A stretch of DNA of 64,000 nt from Saccharina japonica (Eukaryota; Sar; Phaeophyceae; Laminariales; Laminariaceae), in NCBI GenBank assembly GCA_008828725.1, contig MEHQ01001452.1:1-64000 (forward strand). Reading direction: 5' to 3'. Every line of letters starts with the position of its first letter. Positions within the stretch are counted from its first letter, which is position 1. Of the stretch, positions 33,791 through 45,951 are shown piece after piece. Below the pieces are notes generated by a model. That model did no database searches. It worked only from the letters and a program-made list of their open reading frames with translations, and was not told the DNA's origin. Position numbers and translations under genes: made by a program.

Positions 33791-35341
33791 ACATAGTGCG
33801 CCAATATTATGCTCCTTGCGAATACGAGGTATGCATACCTACTCGTACGTACATGTGCGCACGCCTGATGTGCTCATGGCAGGAATGCTACAATATCCAC
33901 TAGGGAACCTATTTTGAACGTACTTTGACTGCCCCAGACTACGTACAGCAGCAGTAGCTATTAAAGTATCACCTGCTCAACTTGTGGCGTACTTTGCAGA
34001 CCAATCGTACATAATACATATTATACGTCAATATTTCCCCGCTCACATCACATTGTCGTAAAAACGACGTCGAGCATCCATAGCGATCCCATTCCGCATT
34101 TAATTGAGGAAATAACACGCAAACTTTCCCCTCGCAGCAGTGTCTCACCACACAAACAAACAACAACTCTGGGCCTCTGCGGCCCCATCTCATTCGCTGA
34201 TGCGGAACACACAACAAACACCCCCTGTGCACACTCTGTACACCCGCGCTCCCCCACATTGTTTAACATAAAACGATGTGTGGCAGCCCAACATATAACG
34301 TATATCATATAAAACACAAAGTGACTCAGACGTACTGTTGTTGAGGACCAGGACTCATGACAACCCAACGCCAACACGCACCCGTACACAGAGTGGGGTA
34401 GCCCCTGGCCTGCTACACGCATCCGACCCGTAAATATCACATCGAATACCGCCCCCTTCAAGCCCGGCCGGCAGTAGTATTAATAGTATCCGCCGGTCGT
34501 ATGATAAGCAATCTGTTTTTGTCCAGACACCCCACCCGACGACGACCACCACAAGTGAAAGTGCGACCCTCTGCTTGATCCTCACCCCCATGCATGGTGA
34601 CTGCCGCTCTCCGCCTCCTCGGCAAAACATTGTCGCCTTGCGCCAACGTCTCCAACACACCTCGTACCCAGGCCACCGTGCAAAGCGAACGATCAAGAAC
34701 GGTACAACAGCAGCACAACAGCAGCAGCAGTACGGGCATTGCTGTAACATAGAAACGTGATGGCTTACCCAAAAATACGAACCTGCGAGCGTTTTGTAGT
34801 GCTTGGACAAATGGCCTTCAACGTCTCCAACATATTGCGCAAAAAGTCTCTAACACACCCCGGTACGGCAACAATACAACAACAGCAGCAGTAGTACGGG
34901 AATTATTGCTGTAACATAAGAGTGTTTGCGATAGAAGTAAAAAAAAAAAAACTTTCCTTCCAAGGGTAGTCGAAATTTTTTTTTCGACACCTCACGTCAA
35001 ATTGTTCAACTTTTACGTTTTGACAGGGGGGGGGGTACCCTGAGACCATCCCCTCCCTGCTCAAAAAAGTGAATTCCCTTCCCCTCATGGTTTCGGTGTG
35101 TTTGCGATAGAAGTAAACAAAATCCTGCAGGCGACGCCTCCGAAAATAATAAGGGAAGTGGGGTGAGGCAATGCGGCAAACCAGACAAACAACGAAAACA
35201 AAAAGTAGCGTACGAGAGGAACGGCAGCCCAGCAACGGTGGCGGCGGCAGGGGTATGACCGCAGTGCCGCAGCTGCAATCCCACGACCGCAAGCAGCAGC
35301 ACCGGTGGCTGCAGCTATGTGGCGGCAGCCCCAGCAGCAGC

Positions 35342-35384
<43 letters not shown>

Positions 35385-36861
35385 GAGGAGCAGCAGAGCA
35401 GGAGAAGCAACAGCTTCCGTTTTTGCTTTTCTCGATTTTGCGTCCAACTCTTCTTGTCGTCGTGTGCTTCTCCTGCTGCTGCCCACGACCTACGCGCGAC
35501 ACCGCGCCGGCACGCTCCGCTCCAAGCCCGCCCGGGGCCCGACATATATAGACCGTGGCGGCGCGCCGCCGCTGCTGCTACTAGTGCTGCTAGTGCTGCT
35601 ACCGCAGTGTGGTGAAATTGAAATGATACACGGCGATCTGTCATCCTGTCGCGCTCTACAAGCAAGGCGGTAGGACCACGTCTCCATACGAGCACGACTC
35701 GTACGAGTAACTCGTACTCGTACGAGTAGTTCTTCTGAACAGCGCACCCTCCACGACACCAAGCCGGCGAGAGCGTACCGCAGCGGGCCGCCAGCAGTCC
35801 GCCGGCGCCCCGTCAGCAAAATCCAGCACCGCTTGTCCGTATCATACTGTAGCACACCTCTCGAGCCTCTGTGCTCCCACCGGTTGTTGTGTTGCGTAGA
35901 GCAAGCAGCAAGGTTGGGGCCTATGGGAGACATGTCCCATAATTTGTGCCGTTCTGCGTCGGTAGAATGCTCGGTGTGTGTAGGCCAATGAAACTGAGAG
36001 CCAAAAGTTACCGTAACTTTTGATCAAAAACGTACTTCTCTAAAGTACTTTTTTGCCGTTTTTTAAAACAATTACCGCAAATCCTTCCTTCGGGAGAATA
36101 TTTAGAGAAGTAAAAGTAAGAAAAAAAAAAACGCAAACACTCTATAGAAACGTGACCAAAATACGAGGAAAAATAGGGTTACCGCCGTTGCAAAGAAATT
36201 TTAACCAAACATTTTGACAAAAATCTGTTTGTTTTGCTCGAAAATAAACGCCCCGCCGCTGTGGTCTGTTCGCCAGCCGCCACAAAAAGCAAGCAACGCG
36301 AGAGAAGAGCGCACGAGACGGCACAAGCCCTACCCGCTTGGTACAGCGACGATATATGTAGTAGAAGCACGGCGCTGCTGTTCCTGGCCGGCGACGAGCT
36401 CGGTAGCTTCTGTAATCGCGAGTGGTTTGAAGCAGTTAGTTCTCTTTTATGCCCCATAGCTTACAGCACAACAAATTCTTGAGCTCGAAGCTCGAAGCTG
36501 CTTTTTCGTAACCACCGACCGAGGTGGTCGGCGAGCCTTCTTCGTGAAGCGACCACCGGACCCTGCGCGCCTCGTCTTGCGAAAAAAGAACACTCTCCTG
36601 AACACCTCCCCACACTGTTGGCTTGACGGCTTGGAAGCCCTTTGCTTGATGTCTGCACGTCAGCGCAACCCCCGACTATCTCAGGGAGGTGTTCCCTTTG
36701 ATACTGCTATACTGCTGTATACGTGGTCATTTTGCCCATTGCGCGTATGGACCACTACAGGACCTACATTTAACATATTATTGGCCAATTCTTCCGTACG
36801 TACAAAACTCATATTCCCCCGCCTCGCTGTGCTCCCCTCGGAAATGTTATGCTTTGTGTAG
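33791..36861. other. No recognised gene; low-complexity stretches
   Basis: This stretch has no module counterpart. It contains CAG/GCA runs (34707-34730, 34870-34890, 35325-35385), an AT-rich segment (36000-36180) and a dense cluster of ACTCGTACGAGT palindromes near 35695-35730. Open frames up to 199 codons overlap the GC-rich CAG stretch on both strands and are compositional. A 156-bp repeat copy at 34942-35097 is listed separately. Confidence 0.5.
34922..35117. mobile_element. 156-bp repeat flanked by a 20-bp direct repeat
   Basis: GTGTTTGCGATAGAAGTAAA occurs at 34922-34941 and at 35098-35117. Between them, about 110 bp (TTCGACACCTCACGTCAAAT through GAGACCATCCCCTCCCT) match the left end of the insertion at 5355. 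A 20-bp duplication would suit target-primed (LINE/SINE-type) insertion; a local tandem duplication is the alternative. Confidence 0.5.
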
Positions 36862-37755
36862 AGTTGTGCCCCGGCTGGGCGAGAACCGGGTACCCGGTGC
36901 CGGGTACCCGGCCCGGCCGAGACCGGAATCGGACCGGTCCAAGTCTGCCACCCGCGGGTATCTGTGACCCGGGTACCGGGGTACCCGGGTACCCGGGTAC
37001 CCGGTTCTACGACATACGGAGCCCCTGAAAACTTGCTGCGCACAGCTCACCGCTCACAGCTCACAGCTCATCAAACTAGAGTTGTAACCCGGCTGGGCGA
37101 GAACCGGGTACCCGGTGGCGGGTACCCGGCCCGGCCGGGACCGGAACCGGACCGGTCCAAGTCTGCGACCCGCTGGGTATTTGTGCCCCGGATACCCGGG
37201 TACCCGGGTATCCGGGTACCCGCATCAATATACATTATATTATCCTCTGCTGTCTGTCGGTGACGGGATTTGTCGCATGAAATTCGAGCAATCGTACTCG
37301 CAGTAGGGTTTTGCTGATGACGAGCGCAACAGGCAACAAGGGCGTGACAGCAGTATCACAGGTCAGTATCATGTATCATGTATCAACGAAAACAAAACCC
37401 GGTCTAACCTACGTTCTTTTCACTTTGCCACAAAGTAGAGATATCTACCCCCCTTGCCTTCTGTTATTTGTCAAGATTCATCGTACAGTAAGAGACAAAA
37501 TCAAGTCTTCTTCTCCCACCTACCTCCTTATACCACGTTGTTTGAGTACCTTTCCGCTTCCAGGCCGGTAAAAGCAAGCGCGGGGGGGGTAAATACGGTA
37601 TGATACCCCGGGTATCCGGGTACCCGGGTACCCGGGTACCCGGGTGCCCGGGTACCTTGGTCCTCCGACCCGCCGGGTACCTGGGCCGGGCCAGTCTGAA
37701 TCCTTCAAAACCGGGCCGGGTACCCGGTCCAGAATTCTGAGGCCGGGGCACAACT
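36862..37755. mobile_element. Non-autonomous element with GGGTACCC subterminal arrays
   Basis: The ends AGTTGTGCCCCGGC and its complement form a 14-bp perfect inverted repeat. Inside both ends are tandem GGGTACCC palindromes plus GGACCGGTCC-type sites. The left arm is duplicated (36862-37010 and about 37079-37225), so a nested or partly duplicated element is possible. The 370-bp core has no convincing frame. No target duplication was resolved. Confidence 0.65.
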
Positions 37756-37770
37756 TTAGTAAAGTTGCAC

Positions 37771-39178
37771 GGACTATCATGGTGCCTCAGGCACCGTGTG
37801 GGACGGGACGGGAGTGATTAGCCCGCCGCAGGCGGAAATTTGTTGGGCTCCCGTTGTCAACGGGACGGGATCCCATCGTCAGTTTTTCTGCTCCCGTTGT
37901 GACGGGATGGGACGGGACTATTTGCGTCTAGACGGGACGGGAACGGGACGGGAAATTTCCCATGCTTTCTAGACGGGACGGGAATGGGACGGGAAATGTC
38001 CACATGCTTTCTAGACGGGAAGGGAACGGGACGGGAAGCTGGGAGTTTTTTATTGATGGGGACGGGACGGGAATCGAATATGGCTTCGATCTTTCAGACG
38101 GGATGGGATGGGACTATGACGTTTTATAGTGGGACGGGAAACAATGGGAAACTTGTCATTCTCAATGGGAAAGACAACGGGAAAGGCAATGGGAAAATTG
38201 CCAGTGCCGATGGGAAAGACGACGGGAAGCCCACTGGGGATATGTGGGACGTTGTCAACGGGACATACATGCTCAACGGGACGTACACCCCGCCTCCCCC
38301 AAGCCTCGACGCGGGCAGCTTTCGTCTCACCATGCACTTCACGTTCTTCTTGTCCACAGCTGGCTCGAACTCCACGCAATACTTCCAAATCCCTGACGTC
38401 TGCTTGTTTCTCCCTACGCCTGCACCCATCTTATTCACGGGAGTACCACTTTTCGCTAATGACCGACTTGGCTGTGCCGGAGGCTCAGAAGCCGAGCCAC
38501 CACCGGCCGATTCCGCCATGAGGAACGTGAGTGTGTGGTGCGTGTGTGGTGCGTGTGTGGTGCGTCTCTCTCCAAAAGTGAAAAAATAAAAAAATAAAAA
38601 TGGGAGAGCTGACAGCGTACCACAACAATAAATAATTAAATCCAAGATTCACATATAAAATTAATAAATATGAAATACAACTTCTACTGAAACTGAGACA
38701 AGTGGGAAGTGCAAATGGGAGATTTGGGAGGTTGAGTGGGAAGCGCAAATAGGAGGAAGATGGGAACTGACAATGGAAGCAGCATGTCCACAATGGTCAT
38801 GGGAACGGGAGTACGGGGATAGCGGGACGGGAAGCAAGTGGGACGGTATAAGTTATCCTGCCAACGGGATGGGAAGTGATGGGACGGGAGAAAGTATCCT
38901 GCCAACGGGATGGGAAGTGATGGGACGGGAGAAAGTATCCTGCCAACGGGATGGGAAGAGATGGGACGGGAGAAAGTATTCGACGATGGGATGGGAAGCA
39001 AGGTGGGGACGGGAGGACGGGACGATACTATTTCGGCCATATGGGACGGAAATGGGTAGGAAAAACATGATGGGATGGGACGGGAGGTCGTGGACGGGAG
39101 ACATTTCACGATGGGACGGGACGGGAATACCCGTCCCGTCCCGTTCTCTATGGGAATTCCCGTCCCGTTGAATCGTCC
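37771..39178. mobile_element. GACGGGA-array element, copy 1
   Basis: Starts GGACTATCATGGTGCC and ends near CGTCC; the paralogue at 50935-53074 has the fuller right end (CATGATAGTCC), indicating an inverted repeat GGACTATNATG. Most of both flanks is built of GACGGGA units. A 160-bp central segment (about 38390-38560) is conserved between copies and reads FQIPDVCLFLPTPAPILFTG on the plus strand; no family recognised. It sits just upstream of the leading module block. Confidence 0.65.
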
Positions 39179-40080
39179 TTGAACTTTAGCTTTGTGCAAA
39201 CAATTCCAGTTTTATTGAAAACTGTACGGCGGGATTATACGGGGGTAGGGGATGGGTTTTCCCTCGCTGATGTCACTGCTGTCGCGCTGAGGCAAGCCAA
39301 CATATTTTACGAAGACCTTCAATATACAAACGGGTCGATAAGGTGGCTAGACTTCCGCATCCCTCCCCACTCCCTGGTTCGCCCGACCGAAGCGCCCCGC
39401 TGTACAGCCTTCATTGTCTGGGCGTTTCGCCTTCTTGCCGACTTGGTCAACTGTGAAACTCGCGAAGTGACATCGTTTCCAGGAAACGTGTACGTCGTAC
39501 AGCAGTAGTTCTTCCTTTCAAAGGGTCTTGGTGTGGCCATGCTCCGATTAGCGCTGGCTACAGCAGCACGCTGAGATGTTCGGGCCTAGCGGTATAGTGT
39601 TTGGGTGTTGGGTGCGTGGCAGGACACTGGAGAGTCTGTGTAACATGGTCTCAGTTATGTTGGTAATGCATACCGGTATCAGGTACCAGGTACATACGTG
39701 CCAACAAGGTTCGCCTTCGGGGTGTCGTTGGCTTGAAATCCCGGGGGTGTCGCAAGTTGAAAAGTGGGAACACACAGGCTTTCAGGTTACAGTAAGACTA
39801 TGTTTGCCACATTCGCTGGTTTCGAACCTCTGCAGCTGCGGATGTTGCATCGCTGCTGTGCTGCGATGGTGACATAGAAATCCACAGCGCGTGTGGGTCG
39901 GAATCGTCCAGACGTGTAAGGTACACAGCAGCAGGCAGGCAGCGGTACGTCGATGTCCACGAAATAGTTACTCGTAATAACGTGAAAACATATTTATATT
40001 TGTGCCAAAATTAGGCGTAAATTTTTTCGTTACGAACTATCAGGGTATACCCGTCATTAACCCCCGAGGATGAAAAAGGC
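39179..40080. repeat. Leading module block, copy 2 (uninterrupted)
   Basis: This copy joins the left part (39200-39280) directly to the right part (39290 onward) and so is the empty-site reference for the insertions at 7996 and 53161. A 109-codon plus-strand frame (39179-39508) spans the junction, but it carries a stop in module 3 and is broken by the insertion in module 1. Confidence 0.78.
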
Positions 40081-40088
40081 GTATCCCC

Positions 40089-41296
40089 GAGGGCGGGTGA
40101 AAAAAAGGACCCGAGACCCCCACTCACATTTTTGCATTTGGGGCCGATTGGGGGGGGGGGGGGGGTATTTGTCAGTTCCTATACTAAATCCTATGTAACC
40201 AATGGATTTTCCAGTTCCTATACTAAATCCTATATAACCAATGACTTTTCCAGTTCCTATACTAAATCCTATATAACCAATGGCTCAACCCTGACTCAAC
40301 CACAAGTTACTTGGTTTTAGAATGAGCACTTGTCAGCCACTCCGGGTATTTGTCAGTTCCTATACTAAATCCTATATATCCAATGAATTTTCCAGTTCCT
40401 ATACTAAATCCTATATAACGAATGACTTTTCCAGTTCCTATACTAAATCCTATATAACCAATGACTTTTCCAGTTCCTATACTAAATCCTATATAACCAA
40501 TGATCTCAACTCGACTCAATCACAAGTTACTTGGTTTTAGAATGGGCACCTTGTCAGCCACTGCCGCCCTCAAAGTAGCAGAGGTCCGGACACTGACAAG
40601 AGAACGCGGAACGTTGGAAGGAAACGAATTAAGTTGGGGCCAGCCGAGGCGGGGGAGGGGGGCAGCTTGCGAAAAACCAACAAAGTTTAAACCATGTTCC
40701 GTCTCTGACCGCAGTGCCATTGCAACGAGCCGCACGAGTGTTGTGTGAGGGAGTGGTAGCCGGTATGAACCGCGTAGTAGTCATTCTTATGGGTCCTGCT
40801 CTCACTTCAATAGTAGACGGTGGGATTCCGGAAGGCCGAGAACGCTAAGAACAGTTGGATCAGAAATGACGTGGCGTCGTTCTTTTGTCAAGCACGCGAG
40901 ATCCTTTAAAGGAACTACAGCAGTAGTTCGCTCAAGTTGGCACGCGCAAATTTGCGCCGAGTTCTTTATGCACTTCGCGGGCTGCAACGGACAAAGTGTT
41001 CCAATGTCTTGACTCATCCAACTCATCCGATTTTTCAGCACTTCGTTTGTTCGCCCTCCCTCCGACTATTATTGCAGATAAATTTAACCAAACACCACTT
41101 TCAACACTGCTCGCCATCCAAATTATTCATGAAACACACAAACAACACACGTAGGGCTCGTGCGCATTGTTTCGACAACGGTTTGTTGAGCAGCTGACGC
41201 CCTAAGGCTGACAAATAGATGTTTAGTTTGAGCGAAACATAAATGAAAAAAGGGGGGGGGGTGAGGGTCTCGGGTCCTTTTTTTCACCCGCCCTTG
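40089..41296. mobile_element. 1.2-kb non-autonomous hAT-like element
   Basis: GTATCCCC flanks it at 40081-40088 and 41297-41304; module 3 (near 60257) has the site once. Terminal inverted repeats of about 33 bp share GGGCGGGTGAAAAAAAGGAC, and the right end reads CAAGGG from outside, as in hAT elements. An 8-bp duplication supports hAT. The left subterminal part is a 39-bp tandem array. No transposase frame was recognised. Confidence 0.8.
40173..40520. repeat. 39-bp tandem repeat array in two blocks
   Basis: Units of 39 bp (core CAGTTCCTATACTAAATCC) occur as three copies, then a unique tail, then four copies and a similar tail, so the array itself has been duplicated. A period of 39 keeps frames open (SSYTKSYITND on plus, GYIGFSIGTGK on minus) without implying a protein. 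Confidence 0.9.
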
Positions 41297-42692
41297 GTAT
41301 CCCCGATAATACATGCATTACTCATAGCGCTGAAAATCCGATCGCCTTGGATACTGTTGTTGTACGCATACATAAGTATTACTACGAGTACTGCTGTAGT
41401 ATTTTCACTGTTGTCAGGGCATGTCCAGGGCAGTGCACTGAATCAGCAGTCCGGCATGTCGGCATTGCGTACAATTAGTCCCCCCTGTTCATCTGTGGAT
41501 TGCGTGCCCTCTTTAGCTGAAACGTACAGCAGTGACATATATATGTACGTAATTACGGGGGTGGGACAGTTACGGCCATCCCCGTTTGGTTACGCGTAAT
41601 AATTTTACGTTCATGCCGTAGAACGGCCATCCCTGGCAGCAGATATAACAAATAACACAGAAAACATAAGTTCCCCCTTTCTCTACCTTTAAGACAGACT
41701 GTGTTCCTGTGGTTCCTCTTAACAGGGTTCGTCATCTGAGAAGGGCACGTTTCTTCCTGGAAAATTCGTATATACTTTTTTTTTTTCCTCGGAGAATCAC
41801 AAGAACAGATAACATCCCAGAATGAAGATACTCGTATGTATCTCGTAAACCGAAGGCATTTTGCCCCACCGATCGAGTTGACGAAACAGAAGGCCTGTCC
41901 GGTAACACAAGCACATGGAGCTCTCCTCTATCCAATGCCGGTGTTATTTGAGCCCCCGTGGCCGGCACACTGTCCTTCGATCTGCGGGAAAGGCGTGTCT
42001 CTCCGAACTGCAAAAAACACAGCAGTCGGTTGTCCAGCTGCGTGCACCAGGATAACTAATGGGGCCAGAGGCAGGCTGCAACCGCCCCTAAACAAGGGCT
42101 GCGGACAGTTGCAAGACATACAGCAACACCGTAACGTTAGCTTTTAATTTTTTGTTGGTGCAGCCTGCACTGCTGTGTGCCCTCATCTTGGCTCGTTACA
42201 GCAGTAGAAACACACACACGCTGCTGCTGTATATTCCGAGTTTTGCTGCACATACTCACCGGAGCGCCGTTTTTAGACTCGTTTCTGGCTGTAACGAGCC
42301 AAGATGAGCGCACACAGCGCAGGCTGCACGCGTTAAAACAAATATAAAGTAACGTTGCGATGTGGTTGCTGTATATCTTGCAATGGCCCGCAGCCCTTGT
42401 TTAGGGGCGGTTGCACCCTGCCTGTGGCCCCAATATTTTTCCTGGTGCACGCAGCTGGACAACCGACTTCCTGTGTGTTTTGCAGTTCGGAGAGACACGC
42501 GTTTCCCGCAAATCGGAGGACAGTGTGCCGGCCACAAGGGCTCAAATGACGCCGGCACAGGATAGAAGGAAAATCAATGTGCTTGTGTCACCGAGCAGGC
42601 CTTTTCTTTCGTCAAATTGGTCGGTGGGGAAAATGCCTTTGGTGTACAGTAGACTATAGAGGTATCTTCATTCTGGGCTGTTCGGTATTTTT

Positions 42693-44302
42693 CAAGGCTT
42701 ATCACGGTATTTTGGCGGGACGGTAACAACGGTAACGGCGGGACGGGACGGTTAAACCGTCGTTAAACTGTTACCGTCGTCCCGTCAAATCCCGTCCCGT
42801 CCCGTCCCGTCCTGCCGACAAATCTCCGACCGTTGAACTTTACCGTCCCGTCCCGTCATCGAAATCTTCCCCGTTGAACTTTACCGTCCCGTCCCGTCAA
42901 GAAAATCGCTCCCGTTGGAAATTGCCGTCCCGTCCCGTCGAGATAATCTAATTTACCGTCCCGTCCCGTCATGCACCGTTGTCTTTACCGTCCCGTCCCG
43001 CCGACAAAACTTGTCTCTCCCGCCAAGATTCACACCTGCCCGTTGTCTCTTCCCGTCATTCCCACCAAGAATCTACGAATTTCTAAAATTTGTTTGTCAC
43101 ACTGGTATGTACATTCAAATTATATTAAAGTGATACAAATTTACGAATTTACGGAATTACGAAATACGAAAATTCCGAAATATGAAAGCATCAAAATATC
43201 AAAATATGAATTGACCGGAGTCACGTACGGATGCCGCACTGCGCGAGTTCGGCGAGTACATGAACACGCCCGTTGCAGACAATTCGCCTGATTTCGATGT
43301 ACTCAACGCGTGGAAGTTACAGGCGATGGATGTAGTAGACGCCAAGACGGGGGGGGTGGTAGTGCCAGCTGGCTGGCCACATGTCGGGCTGTTGGCTCGA
43401 CTGTATCTGGGGATCGACACCACCAGTTGTCAAGCAGAAATAAACTTATCTGCTCTTTCGGCAGTCGTTAGCCAAATGCGCACCTCCCTTGGGCCTGACA
43501 ACATCGACAAGATGATGCTGCTCAAGCTCAACTCGCACTTGATCCCCGGGTTAGCGAAGGTTCTTCAGGATGTAGCGGCGTGAAAGGCTAACTGCGACGT
43601 GGAGGCTGCCGCATCAGTCGCTGCTCAAAACGCTGCGGCTGGCGAGGTTATTTCTGTAGACGGAGCATGATGAGATTTGCTCTGTACTATGATGTAAATA
43701 TACGAGTTCGTAGCGTAATTTGTAAATTGCAAGGTAGTTTGGTGTGATTTCGCCGTGCCGGTATACCAGGTATAATTTATTTCGGGGATACGCATTTCAA
43801 GATGGCTTTCTGTTCACGTACGATTCGTACGAGTGTTTATCTTCGTTTGTTCCTCTGGAGCAACAATAACTGTTTTGATCCAATGATCCAGTGCCGTCTC
43901 TTCCCGCCGTAAAGAAAAATAGTTACCGTCCCGTCTCGTCGTGAAAAATTATTTTTACCGTCCCGTCCCGTCGTGAAAACTTATATGTACCGGCCCGTCC
44001 CGTCGTGAAAAAAAAATGTACCGTCCCGTCCCGTTGTGAAAATATATATATACCGTGCCGTCCCGTCGTGAAAAATTATATGTACCGTCCCGTCCCGTCG
44101 TCAAAATCTGCCCCGTTGAAATTACCGTCCCGTCCCGTTGAGAAATTGTACACCAACCGTCCCGTCCCGTCCCGCCTTAAAACCCTGTTTGGTCGTCATT
44201 TTACCGTCCCGTCCCGTCCCGTCTTAATTTTTTTCCCGCCAAACAAGTAAAAACAGTACCGTCCCGTCCCGTCTCGATTATCGACTACCGTGATAAGCCT
44301 TG
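42693..44302 (+). mobile_element. hAT transposon, internally deleted
   Basis: The terminal inverted repeat CAAGGCTTATCACGGTA is perfect over 17 bp at both ends (42693-42709, 44286-44302), and GTATTTTT flanks it at 42685-42692 and 44303-44310. Modules 1 and 3 show the site without the insertion (near 61646). Both subterminal regions consist of CCGTCCCGTC units, about 270 bp on the left and 360 bp on the right, the arrangement of transposase-binding sites in hAT elements. Only the 3' end of a transposase gene remains inside. Confidence 0.93.
43215..43583 (+). pseudogene. hAT transposase C-terminal dimerisation domain (remnant)
   Basis: The open frame runs from just after a TGA at 43212 to the stop at 43581-43583, about 122 codons; the first ATG is at 43260. 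It matches the hAT family dimerisation region in layout: an acidic lead-in (LREFGEYMNTP), the DVLNAWK helix, LLARLYLGIDTTS, then a basic segment and LGPDNIDKMMLLKLNSH near the end. The usual ER-F motif after TS reads AEINLS here. The BED finger, RNase-H-like catalytic core and insertion domain are missing because the element is internally deleted, so it cannot encode active transposase. The coding end is on the right, about 0.7 kb from the right terminus. Confidence 0.82.
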
Positions 44303-45498
44303 GTATTTTTGGGATCAACGAAGAGAAAAATAAGATCTGAATTTTTCCTGGAAAAAAACCTGCCCTGCTCAGACGACGAACCCTATACAGCTGTAGGATC
44401 CGAGGATGACTTATATGATTATGTGAGGTTCACTGGTGGCGTTGCGTCGCTGCCGTGGCTGCTGCTGCTGCTGCTGCTGCTGCTACTGCTGTCTTCGCCG
44501 CTGCTGTACTGCGCGGCGACTCGAACAATTAAAGTGAGCTTGGGTTGGAATCGCCCAGCTTGTTTGTGTTCAGGATGACACGCTTATAGAACACATCATA
44601 TATACGCACACACGCATACACACAGTAAGAGGACAGCTCGTAGCCGTCACACATAGACCCGTGTTGCTGTTGTATCAAGCATGGCTGCTACAACGTTGCG
44701 CTAAAGCTCCAGCAGTCGGTGCATCCCAGACAGGTATTCGTACAAAGCAACAAGCAGCATAAACAGCCTAAATAAGAACAGCAAAAAAGAAATATATGGA
44801 ACTGCACTAGGCCCTCTCTCTCTTTTTGAGACTGAACTGTTTTCCGTAGTTTTCAACCGTTTTCGTACAGGTAGTTCCTACGTTACTGCCGTAGGACCCT
44901 GTTTGGAATCCCTTCTGCTAGCAGTGGGCTGCGTGGATCCTGCACATTCACACACAACACCGTTAGTAGCCACCACGAAGGCAACACTCGTAGCTTGAAT
45001 AGCCGCTGCTGCGTGTTGTACAGCATATGTTGTACTCCTGCTGTGCTGTTGGTTAAAACCGGTATACTATTGGCGCCTTGGCTACTTTGTACTATTGTGT
45101 AGTCTAGACCAGGCATGAATTCGCCAAACAAGCACCGAAATATTCGTCGATCGGCCTATAGTGCACGTACGTACTTGTGTACAGCAATCGAGCCAACAAG
45201 TCACTCGAATACGCATTTGTTTTTTTAAGCTTATGTATACTGTACATACCCACACAACTGCTGTACACATCCCAGATATGTTGAAAGCGCTCTGCTATAC
45301 CGAGGATAATACGCCCCCAACACCCACACTACGCTGTGAGCAAGGCACTGTAGTAACACACAGTGTGGATCAGATAGTTTAAGGGGCCCCTTCGGTCATA
45401 AATAAAAAATGAGTAGTTGATGTTGAAAATATAAACGTATACCTGGTAAATTGCTCGTCTTTCTTACAGCAGCAATAGTAATTCTGGTATAATAACAC

Positions 45499-45951
45499 AT
45501 GTCAGTACTCCTTACGGAGCACGGCATAGCTACAGTTCTAGTGCTCAGACCTCTTCTCGACCAAGGTCTACCTTATTCGTTACAGTCTCTAGGAGGTGCT
45601 GGGGCTCTTGGGTCTGCAAGGGACCGTAGACATTGCTGTGTTTGCTTCACGAAACGAAAGTGCTCCACGCAAGATTTCTGGTCGTTTACTGTGTTGTTAA
45701 TGGTAGGTGACGAGGCTGTACCTGTAGTTGCCGACAGCACGCATACCAACCAGGCATTTCCTAGTGTATCAAACTACAGGACACTGTATGGCACTGACAA
45801 CCACCGAATGTTGTTTCTTGTAGATGTACACGGTTTGTTATGGTCTGGCAGATACCCGAGACACGAGATCATCGCCTTAAACCCTTTGCTGGCATCCCTG
45901 TATCCATTCACGATTTCATTGAGGCCCAATTGTGACTGGCCGTTTCAGTGA
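45499..45951 (+). CDS. Hypothetical ORF upstream of the EsV-1-7 pseudogene
   Basis: A 150-codon frame. Its last 90 codons match the frame at 17917-18183 (GTDNHRMLFLVDVHGL, ALNPLLASLYPFTIS), with a 9-bp in-frame indel between copies. The first 60 codons match the start of the module 3 end segment (62805-62990), where a 5-bp insertion shifts the frame. Composition is ordinary, with no signal peptide, membrane segment or domain that I recognise. Conservation over only two copies of a young duplication is weak evidence for coding. Confidence 0.3.
   Translation: MSVLLTEHGIATVLVLRPLLDQGLPYSLQSLGGAGALGSARDRRHCCVCFTKRKCSTQDFWSFTVLLMVGDEAVPVVADSTHTNQAFPSVSNYRTLYGTDNHRMLFLVDVHGLLWSGRYPRHEIIALNPLLASLYPFTISLRPNCDWPFQ

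Larger units (their letters stand above)
41721..44385. mobile_element. Foldback element FB, copy b (split by a hAT element)
   Basis: Left end AACAGGGTTCGTC, right end CGACGAACCCTAT. The palindrome is broken at 42692 by the 1610-bp hAT insertion and resumes at 44311. Without it, the element is about 1.05 kb, like copy c. Confidence 0.8.
41297..45400. repeat. Central module block, copy 2
   Basis: Paralogous to 12281-14776 and 60170-62720 and interrupted by the hAT element at 42693-44302. The part 44311-45400 matches 13690-14776 and 61650-62720. No conserved gene. Confidence 0.8.

Noticed and set aside
35085-35695. Long frames around 35.1-35.7 kb on both strands
   Set aside because: They are built on a CAG repeat and GC-rich DNA, with poly-Ser, poly-Gln, poly-Ala, poly-Leu and poly-Cys in the different frames.
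39179-39508. 109-codon ORF seen in three module copies
   Set aside because: Module 3 has a stop inside, module 1 is interrupted, and substitutions do not favour third positions.
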